From Bedellia somnulentella (taxonomy: Eukaryota; Arthropoda; Insecta; Lepidoptera; Bedelliidae): a DNA stretch of 64,000 bases. Shown one piece after another: positions 55,993 to 64,000 of the stretch (within the stretch, counting starts at the first letter, position 1; each line of letters begins with the position of its first letter). Both the position numbers and the translations under genes were made by a program. The notes under the pieces were generated by a model. It made no database searches. It was not told the origin of the DNA and was given only the letters and a program-made list of their open reading frames with translations. Location: NCBI GenBank assembly GCA_963576735.1, contig OY755178.1, forward strand, positions 11,656,001 to 11,720,000. Reading direction: 5' to 3'.

Positions 55993-56924
55993 AATTGCGT
56001 AAAAGTGATTATGGACTAATAATTGGTAGATTCATTGTTAAATACCTCTTGTATGCTGACGATCAAGTGCTACTTGCATCGTCGACGGAAGAGTTGCAAG
56101 AGATGATGAATACTGCATGTGCGTCATTTAAAAAAAAAGAAAGGGACTGAGAGTGAATGTGGATAAAACCAAAACCATGTTTTTTGAAAGAGAGGAGAAT
56201 AAAACCGACTGCGTGATTGAGATAAACGGTAAAAGAGTGGAACAAGTGAATGAGTTTGTATATCTGGGAAGTATGTTTACTAGAGATGGAAAGGGTGTTG
56301 AAGATATCGAGAAAAGAGTGAAAAAGGGTAATGCGATAAATGGAGCTCTGGACAGTCTAAATGTCTAGTCAATCGGTGTCCGAATAGGCCTGTACATGAT
56401 ACTTTTCTTGTTCCTACGTTTATGTATGGCAGTGAATATTGGGTGTGGCAGAAGAATCATGAAAGCAGAGTGAATGCAGTAGAAATGAGGTCCCTTAGAA
56501 AAGTTTGTAATTTAAGGTTATATGATCGTGCGAGGAATGACGTGAAAGATGATATTGTAAGTAAGATAGAAAAAGGAATGTTGAGATGGTTTGGGCACAT
56601 TGAGAGGATGGATGCTAGGAAATTGGAAAAAGGTATCTATAGAGCTAATGTAAAAGGTAATTTTCGTAGAAGACAACCACGGAGGACACACCTGGACCAA
56701 GTTGAGAGTGTGTTCAAAAAGGCAGGCGTTCGTGGTATGAAGAATAAAAGAGCATGTATGAAAAGATTGATGGATGTAAACGAAGCTAGAGAGATTTGTC
56801 AGGATCGTACGAAGTGGCGATCGATAGTCTCTGCCTACCCCAATGGGAACTAAGGGCGTGAGTATATGTTTGTATGTATGTATTATTATTTATTGGAAAA
56901 AATCAATTCTATTTCACTTTCTCA

Positions 56925-57120
56925 ATAATTTTTCTTCATCTGAGAGGGAAATTAAAAATAGAAACTTATATTTTACAAAACACTGGCTAAAAATGAGGAA
57001 AATATACGACAAAACAAATAGGCATCATAACAATGACTAGGAACTAAATATTTAGTTTGTTTTTGATGATTTGGACACACATAGAGGATCATCATCATCC
57101 GCCAATAGACGTCCAGTGAT
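56925..57120 (+). repeat. Duplicated segment, copy B
   Basis: Partner of 52005-52255. The two copies lie either side of the long LINE. Confidence 0.6.
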
Positions 57121-57574
57121 GAGCTTTGGGCGTTGTTGAACTGCAGAGTCTATTCCCACCACAATGGCTTGTATACTAGGGTGGAGCGAAAATTTTTTTT
57201 TTAAAGTTCGTTATTCCTGTATCACCAATGATTGATCGGCATTCTAAGAGACTTAAAAATAAAATTTCAAGTTCCTACCTTAACATCTTAAGGTGTCGCA
57301 TCAAACTTGAAAATTGAAAAAAAAGGAACAAAATTCGTTTTTTGTAAAGTTTTTATTTGTGACAAAACTATTTATCCAAATGAAAATATTGAAGCCGAAA
57401 TCAATTATTGTACTTATGAATAGACATAGTATATTAAATAAATGTATTTTAACATTCGAGAGATGAATCAACAGACTCTTCTTTTTGCTTAAAAATATGT
57501 GATTTTTGTAGTAAGTACTGGTATATCTTGCCTTACCTTTATCTTCGTGCAAATGATTCCATCTCAGGCCTACC

Positions 57575-57735
57575 TACATACATAAATATAATCACGCCAT
57601 TAGTTCCTATTGGGGTAAGCAGAGACAATCGATCGCCACTTTGTACGATCCTGACAAACCTCTCTAGCTTCGTTTACCTCCATCAATCTTCTCATACATG
57701 CTCTTTTATTCTTCTTACTTCGGACGCCTGCCTTT
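57575..57735 (-). mobile_element. RTE-like LINE 3' fragment inside the 2.3-kb transposon
   Basis: Minus-strand match to the last ~160 bp of the LINE, with its (TATG)n-like tail at the left. Confidence 0.7.
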
Positions 57736-58029
57736 TTCTCTCTTTTGTCTTTTTCTGCCTTTTTTATCTCTGGCCTCTAGCCCAGAAACAGATGAAGAAG
57801 CCCCAGTAACGAGCTTCATTGACCGTTCTACTGCCTGAGTGTTGCAAGGATACTTTTCGATTTCAAATACTTTGCTACCTGAGGAAATAACTCTTGAAAT
57901 TTCTGCATCACCATATTTCATGGTCATCGGAGGTTCTGTTATTTTGATAATTAACCAGTCAATTAAATTATGATAGTTCGATGCATCGATTTTAAGATTT
58001 GTGTGATGGAATTCTCTTACTCCTTTCTT

Positions 58030-58142
58030 GCCTTTAAACACTCTGAACACCAGGTGACAAAGTCACGTGATATTCAGAAGTATTAGTACCTCTGCCAACA
58101 TCTTCGGGGATATTCGGCGTGAACGTTTATGTTTATGTTTTA
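58030..58142 (+). mobile_element. SINE-B 3' fragment inside the 2.3-kb transposon
   Basis: CTCTGCCAACATCTTCGGGG, CGGCGTGAACGTTTATG. Confidence 0.65.
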
Positions 58143-58649
58143 TATATGTTGCCTTTAAAAATCTACGAAGCTTGGTTCCCTTATATGAGATTTATCATCT
58201 TGAAACATTGCTAGAAATATGTTTTGTGGATGTGCAAAGAAGGAATTTCTTTTAATAGTGTTTATAACATCGCATTTTTGGTCATCCAGTAGATACAAAC
58301 ATCTTTGAATCGTGCTAAATGTATGAATTAAACCATATTTGCAAAAAGGTTTTGTTTTTACTTTAAATCAAGTTGATGTATAGACATTCATAATTCTTGT
58401 TTTCTCTTTACGGCTGTTAGATTAAGGTAGACACTTTATACACAGACCCGAAATACATTTTTCGTTGATTCCTTTGGTTTTTCAAAAGGTTTTCTTCCGC
58501 AATAAGGACTTTAAACACACACTTACGAACTATTCTGGATTCAAATTTACAAGTAGCAAATTGATGCCAAATAATTTAGATTCGCATTCTTCATAACACA
58601 TTTGCTTTTTTTTTTCATTTTGTAATTTCTTCACATTCTTGTATTTAAA

Positions 58650-58902
58650 TTGCCGTGTAGTGTCGGCTTAGAATAGCACTACCCCGTTTCTACCGATGGG
58701 TGTACGTAAGCGGCGACTAACGGTATTGGGGCTTTTAATGGATTTTTGGGCGATGCGGCTGGAGACCCATCACCAACAACCTTTACTTTACCAACCTTTC
58801 CCCACTAAATTTTCCAAATATGGCTGAGGAATTTCTAATTCCTTAGCTCTGGCTACCCCTTCTAGGGATTTATAGCCGTGAGTATATGTATGTATGTATG
58901 TA
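58650..58902 (+). mobile_element. SINE-A copy inside the 2.3-kb transposon
   Basis: Full length; flanks ATTCTTGTATTTA and ATTCTTGTGTTTA are a near-perfect target duplication. Confidence 0.8.
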
Positions 58903-60231
58903 TTCTTGTGTTTATTATAGTAGGAAATCAATCTGGCAACTATTTGTTTAGAATTGAAGCCTTATTCCAATTATTTTCAACATCAGCAGCCGTGATTTCA
59001 CATAAATGTTTCACAGCAGGATCTTTACCATTATTCAGTTCCAGTAAGTCATTCTTTAACCAAAAGTAATATTTTATAATATCACAGTAAGTTGGTAACA
59101 CATTATCACTTAGATCGCAAAAAAAGGGGCATGGCGAATCTTTCGAGCTTTTGGCATTTGATTGACAAATAATCAGACTTTTTCACACTTGTCGTTACCA
59201 CTTTAATGGGAAAGTTTCAGAAAATTATGCAAAGATGATCAAGTTAACTCTTAAAAGTAACGTAAAATGTAAGTTTTGTTACATATAGATACACAATACA
59301 ATTTATGTGCATGTACACAATAGACATAAAAGATTGTTTTTTTTTTCAAGTTACCCTCATAGCGCGCCACCTGAAGATAAAGTCGTACGGTTTTGATTTT
59401 TAGCATAAATAAAGCTAATATGTACGGTCATCCGTTAATGACACAGGAAAAATGAAGTTCCAAAAAAAAATATTTTTTCCCAGATTCACTCCACCCTATT
59501 GTATACATTTAATTAATTATTTAATTTAAATAATTTAGGAAATAAAATATTTACTCGGCTTGTAGATTATGTTTAGTTGTACCTTTTTGTAGATGCAGAA
59601 AGTAAAGTGTATAATACATAAAAGGATATGTCATCATCATACCGACTTAATCCAACAAATTAAGCTTAGAGTAAAGTATTGCTGTACAAATTTTAACTAA
59701 AATATTGTGAACCAATCGTTGAAAATAACATTACATATTTATTTTTACGATACCGACTGATATTTTAATATAAATTGCAATGCAAATTTGTGCACAGTTA
59801 AACACCACCAAACAATGTGAACTCGCCGTAAAACTGCTTTTAAATGAGAAGAGCAATTTGCGTATAAAGTTTAAAACGGTTGGAAATTTTTAACCAGTTG
59901 GTGAACACTGTATATCTAAAAGCACTTTAGATAAAATTATCGTTCACTTAAAATAATTACTATGTTCAATTATATAATTATTCAAGTTTTGGTAGCTCAG
60001 CAATGAGCTTAGTCTCAAATGTGGAAGATATGGGTTCAAAACTAAAAACGAGATGCATTCCATACACATACATGGATTGGCTGCACTTTTGGCATTGATT
60101 CGTGTTTCAAAAGTTAAGTTAATTATTTACTGATGAGATTGGGTATTGAATGGGGCAATAGAATGTTTGGTTTAGTCTTCATAGTGATTGTTTACAACAA
60201 CTTTCTATGTATTCATACTACTAGTATTAAT

Positions 60232-60345
60232 TCATACATCCACATCCTCATGGGTATTAATCACAAAAAGGGTAGCCAAAGTTTGATAGTTTGAAGTTCC
60301 TGAGAGACTTTTGGAAGTTGAATGGACAAAAAATGTGATATAGAG
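60232..60345 (-). mobile_element. SINE-A 3' part, diverged
   Basis: ATCACAAAAAGGGTAGCCAA, GACTTTTGGAAGTTGAATGG. Confidence 0.5.
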
Positions 60346-60621
60346 GAAAGATGGTTAGGGGTCTCGATTTACATCACACAAACCATCACTTAAAAATCCG
60401 CAAAACCCTGATTCACCTCTTCCGACACACGTCGGTAGAGGTGGGTTTGTATAAATCTGAGCTCAAAAATGTATTTGAATTTGGAAGTAATTCCTTCTTT
60501 TGTTGGAATATATTTTCTTTTATCAATTTTCTCAACTGGATAGAAATTGTGGTTTTCATTTTGATTATAGCCGGAGAATTAAGCATGAGCACGTTTCCAT
60601 CAAACTTTCCAGGTTACAAAC

Positions 60622-60784
60622 ATACATAAATAAACTCACGACTATAAATCCCTAGAATTAAGGGTAGCAAGAGCTTCAGAATAAGAATTTCCTCAGCCAC
60701 TTTTGGAAGTGGAAAATTTTTCGATTTCGGTGATGAGTCTCCAACTGCATCTCCCAAAAATCACTTAAAAGCCCCAATACTCTC
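60622..60784 (-). mobile_element. SINE-A copy, 5' truncated
   Basis: GACTATAAATCCCTAGAATT, CTCAGCCACTTTTGGAAGTG. Confidence 0.6.
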
Positions 60785-61386
60785 TCTACACAGATTCTCT
60801 CGTTCCCAGGTTCAGACTCTACACAGATTTCCAGGTGTTCTTATTGATATTTTTAATAGTTGAAGATATTTTTTTGAGTTAAGGACGTATTTTTACGCAT
60901 GCTGTATGATTCAAAATAAAACTTTGGATCCATAAAAAATAAAGTGAGTTTCACCTAATATTGGGTTGGAATAGAACTGTCGTCTAAAGATCCAAGGTAT
61001 TTAGAAAAAATATTAGGCGAAGAAGTTGGAAACCTATGACTTTTCTAGACTAGACTACAAAAGTAGCTTCAGTTTTGTTAAGTTCTATGCAATAGTTACC
61101 CTGATTGTGATTACATTACTGCTGTTAGAATAGGTAACGTAGACTAAATTACCGCATTTTTTCCTATTTGAAAATAAATACTGCTAACACCACAACGTAC
61201 ACAGTTTTTTCACAAATATATAAATACAAAAGAAACATTTGATTCCTTGAGTTCTAACAAATATGATGAAATATGAATGTAAATACACTTCTTAAACTCT
61301 CTCGGTTTGTAGATATTATATATAATAATATAATAATAATCGGGATTAACCAACGATCATTTTTAAAACCACTTACGTGATATGAC

Positions 61387-61526
61387 AGCCGTGGCCGAGT
61401 GGATAGGTGACTAGCTTCTCGGTCTGGAGGTCGCGGGTTCGATCCCCGCTGAGAGCAACATTTATGTGATGAGCATAAATGATTGTTTCTTAGTCTTGGA
61501 TGTTATTTATATGTGTATTATATAAT
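61387..61526 (+). mobile_element. SINE-C copy split by SINE-B
   Basis: Head GCCGTGGCCGAGTGGATAGG and GGTTCGATCCCCGC. It continues at 61911 to about 62023, ending in (TTTA)n. Confidence 0.8.
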
Positions 61527-61897
61527 GGCGACATGATAGTCCAGTGGATAGAACACCCGCCCGGAAAACAGAAGGGCGTGAGTTCCAATCCTGGGACGGG
61601 CCTACACCAATTTGTCTTTTCTAAAATTCATATGTGTGGTTAATTTATCATGGTTGCTAACGGTGAGGGAAAACATCGTGAGGAAACCCACATGGCTGAG
61701 TTGTACTTAGTCATGTGACAGTGTATTCGTACAAAACGGCGATAGGCCTGCCCCCTATCACGTGAGCACACTGTCTTAGCAAAACGTGGGTACCTTCTCT
61801 GGAAACTAGATGGCGCTTGCCATGTGAGTTCAGGAGTATTGGTACCTCTGCCAACCCCTTCGGGGATAAACGGCGTGAACGTTTATGTTAACGTTTA
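61527..61897 (+). mobile_element. SINE-B, full-length reference copy, nested in SINE-C
   Basis: It has a tRNA-like head: A-box region ATGATAGTCCAGTGGATAG and B-box region GAGTTCCAATCC. The body has GGTGAGGGAAAACATCGTGA and CGATAGGCCTGCCCCCTATC. The tail has CCTCTGCCAACCCCTTCGGG, ACGGCGTGAACG and TTTATG repeats. The 13-bp target duplication TGTATTATATAAT is at 61514-61526 and 61898-61910. This is a tRNA-derived SINE. Confidence 0.85.
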
Positions 61898-62129
61898 TGT
61901 ATTATATAATATTAAATATATCGTTGAGTTAGTATCCCATAATACAAGTTATACTTAGTTTGGGGCTAACTTGATCTGTGTATAATATGTCCCTATATAT
62001 TTATTTATTTATTTATATGCTGACTGCCAGCCCGTGACCACGGCACCAGTAGGTGTGCCGAAACGTCGGGCAACCATATCACGTAAGTGGTTTTAAAATT
62101 GTTCGTTGGTTATGCCGATTATTATTATA

Positions 62130-64000
62130 TATAAAATATTAATGTATAATTTAAGAAAATAATATTAAACTGTTCAAAATAATAAGAATTTTTACTCTAA
62201 GTTAGTTTATAATATGACAAAATATGTACGCCTGATGAACTTAGAACACTTTACTATGTCAACGCAACAAATACTTTTTCACAACTGTCAAACACAAATT
62301 TAGTTTCCCTGAGTCACTCAAACCTATCCCAAGAGTCCGGAAAAAATGTTTCGATTCCTCAATTCATATAACGAGCGGCAGTTTCAATTGTTAGCTTCGG
62401 ACTTATGTGGAGGTCTCGGAGGACTTGCTATCTCAGGTACAGGAAAGGGGCTGGACTGATTCGCCATTAGACTGGCTATATGATCCTGACTGACCCGTAG
62501 AAAATGCTGAGAGCACGTTTTAGACTTTCCCCTCTTAAATTTCTTGAAGCGGAAAATAAATTGTCTCGAAGCGAGCTACAAAGTTGAGATTCTTAAATGA
62601 ATACTTTACAAGTTTCCTGTGGGAACTACTCGGACGAAAAAAGAAAAGACTAAGCATTGTTTGTACTGTTCAAGTCGAGCTAATAGATTTTTCATAAATG
62701 TCTCTTGTTCTAAGAACTCTGAACATGGTTTTATTACAATTTAAAATGAAGCATCTTATAAGACTATTCTGAGAAATTTGTAATAAACTTTCGAAGCATG
62801 AATTTTATCAGTGACATTACATTGTTTGTAAGTATATTAAGCTACAAAAAATGATCGTAAATGCTTAAAGCAAAAAAATTTGAAAACATAGAAATCTTTA
62901 ACGGATAGAGCTTTATTACAAAAACAATCTATAGTTTTGAAATATACTTTCTGATGTAAGTTTTTTAAGTACCTTATTGATAATAATTATACAACGAGAC
63001 TTAGGCGAAACCGGACTCATCAAAAGCTTGTTCTGTAAAAACTCGAAAGAACATACTATTTTCAGTTATATGTATCAAATATCAAGACGCACGGCAGTGC
63101 GTCAAGCCAAGCCAAGGCGGCGAGCGCGCACCGTGTGTGTATATTACACGAACCATTTGGAGCGACTTTTTAACACCATCATAACTAAAAATCTAATGAA
63201 CATAAACCAACCAAATTTGGCTCATTTGTTGATATCAAGGATACAAACTAGTAGCCCAATTTCCATAAATACATAACAAAGGGTTATTAAGATATAAACG
63301 TCCAAAAATCGCGATTTTTTTAGTGACTCACTGACATATAGATCAAAAACCTAACCCACTTCCAGATATCCCATGAAGTTGAAATTCGGCATCCAGGTCG
63401 GTGATCAAATATTAACAAAGGAAAAAATCTGAAAACGGAGAATTTTTAAGATTTTTCAATATTTCCCTCCCAAGAACATTTTGTATAGAAATCATAATAA
63501 ATCCCATGATGAAATGTTGTTGACGCTAATATAAAACTCCGTTCTGAACAGGTTTAGGTATGCTATGCATACTTACTTGATCATTCATTAAACTTCGACG
63601 CTAAAGTTATTTGCAATTACAAAACTCAAACTATGATTACTAACGTTACTAGCACAGCCCGGTTGGTTGCGAACAATAGCAATACATTTCTTCAATATAT
63701 AAAAACTCAGATTCGATTCCTGTCGTACTAATTAATAGGTATCATAATACCTAGTATCTATCTCATATCAGCTAAACGGCGACCACTGTATGAGTCATTC
63801 AGTATGACACAACATCGGATAGCGTTTTCATAATACATAAATACCTACTAATCATTAAACCTACGGAAATTAAATAAAATGATTTCGCTCATAATCATAT
63901 TTAATAATATAATACTATTTATGATTGTAATAATGATAATTACATACATGAAATAACATAAACTAACTTAAACTTAGTCGCTAACACGTCGCTACAAGCG
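62130..64000. other. Mostly unrecognised, with one CpG-rich repeat-like patch
   Basis: 63080-63140 is CpG-rich (CAAGGCGGCGAGCGCGCACC) and starts a block to about 63500 that resembles a dispersed lepidopteran repeat. The remainder is AT-rich with no gene seen. Confidence 0.4.

Larger units (their letters stand above)
53126..56880 (+). mobile_element. RTE-like LINE, longest copy, 5' truncated and broken
   Basis: This non-LTR retrotransposon reads in order: an endonuclease segment (IICVYAPDMF...VMLGDFNGWVG, 53320-53480), a charged linker (53783-54193), then reverse transcriptase with YKGKGSRQEAKNYRGISLLS (54662-54721), VYCTFIDLEKAYDRV, GVRQGCVASPWLLNLF (55432-55482), and the catalytic YADD at 56052-56063. 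The C-terminal part (56150-56850) includes VYLGSMFTRDGK, MLRWFGHIERMD and DRTKWRSIVSAYPNGN. Stops and frameshifts break it into at least seven frames. A 356-bp internal tandem duplication and a 488-bp MITE lie within. It ends with CTCTGCCTACCCCAATGGGA, GGCGTGAGTATATG and (TATG)n. The RTE label is from recalled similarity to lepidopteran endonuclease-reverse transcriptases. Confidence 0.85.
57177..59498 (-). mobile_element. 2.3-kb DNA transposon remnant with 8-bp target duplication
   Basis: The ends are inverted (TAGGGTGGAGCGAA at the left; TTCACTCCACCCTA at the right) and flanked by identical TTGTATAC (57169-57176 and 59499-59506). An 8-bp duplication fits hAT-like, P-like or related transposons. 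Minus-strand coding remnants are visible: 57735-58050 includes FHHTNLKIDASNYHNLIDWL and IEKYPCNTQAVERSMKLVTG, which I recall from C-terminal parts of insect transposon-encoded proteins. More broken frames lie at 58150-58610. Later insertions inside it are an RTE-like LINE piece (57575-57735), a SINE-B 3' end (58030-58142) and a SINE-A (58650-58902). Confidence 0.7.
61337..62122. mobile_element. TIR element (AATCGGGATTAACCAACGA) carrying nested SINEs
   Basis: Left end AATCGGGATTAACCAACGA plus CCACTTACGTGATATG is mirrored at 62063-62122. The inner right side contains TGTGCCGAAACGTCGGGC. A SINE-C has inserted in it, and a SINE-B in that SINE-C. Confidence 0.65.

Noticed and set aside
59986..60056. 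tRNA-like sequence (GGTAGCTCAGCAATGAGC, GGGTTCAAAACT)
   Set aside because: Boxes are degenerate and no stem forms; probably an old SINE relic.

Overview
This is a eukaryotic, AT-rich, intron- and repeat-dominated stretch, most likely from a moth or butterfly. That inference rests on the repeats: short elements ending in (TATG)n, tRNA-headed SINEs, RTE-like and jockey-like LINE pieces, piggyBac-like and Helitron-like remnants, and the 'AACCGACTTCAAAAA' and 'GGCTACGGAACCCT' repeats, all of which I associate with lepidopteran genomes. The species was not determined. The window has one 200-base run of N at 10427-10626.

The only host gene I can support well lies on the minus strand at about 5.6-17.6 kb. 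Four exons with matching splice phases (17391-17552, 7997-8148, 6067-6112, 5630-5725) encode a complete PDZ domain followed by a short, charged C-terminal tail and a stop codon. A possible first coding exon lies at 28786-28822, but its phase does not fit the 17391-17552 exon directly. A candidate terminal exon of another minus-strand gene is at 31796-31881. A plus-strand ORF at 20191-20433 is unrecognised but looks like real coding sequence.

Most of the rest is mobile DNA. Three families dominate: SINE-A (about 30 copies, 250-260 bp when full), SINE-B (tRNA-headed, about 370 bp) and an RTE-like LINE (longest copy 53126-56880). All three end in a related 3' tail: a CTCTGSC box, a small CCC-loop-GGG hairpin, a CCGTGA-like box and short tandem repeats. 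This suggests the SINEs use the LINE machinery. Other elements include SINE-C, jockey-like LINE fragments, a piggyBac-like deletion derivative (4169-4804), a 608-bp TIR element (32959-33566), hairpin MITEs (23141-23319, 35156-35298, 36139-36281), a 2.3-kb transposon with an 8-bp target duplication (57177-59498) and Helitron-like elements (about 7404-7676, 52521-52732).

Many elements are nested, so their relative ages can be read from the sequence: SINE-B inside SINE-C inside a TIR element at 61.3-62.1 kb, SINE-B inside SINE-A at 30.5 kb, a MITE inside a LINE at 55.5 kb, a Helitron inside a LINE at 52.5 kb. There are also recent-looking rearrangements: a perfect 285-bp tandem duplication (51334-51903), a 356-bp tandem duplication inside the LINE (54707-55418), a roughly 0.9-kb tandem duplication (31941-34325), and a 678-bp inverted duplication around 2.4 kb (25872-26549 and 28983-29659) carrying an exon-like fragment. 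No rRNA gene, CRISPR array or prokaryotic gene was seen.
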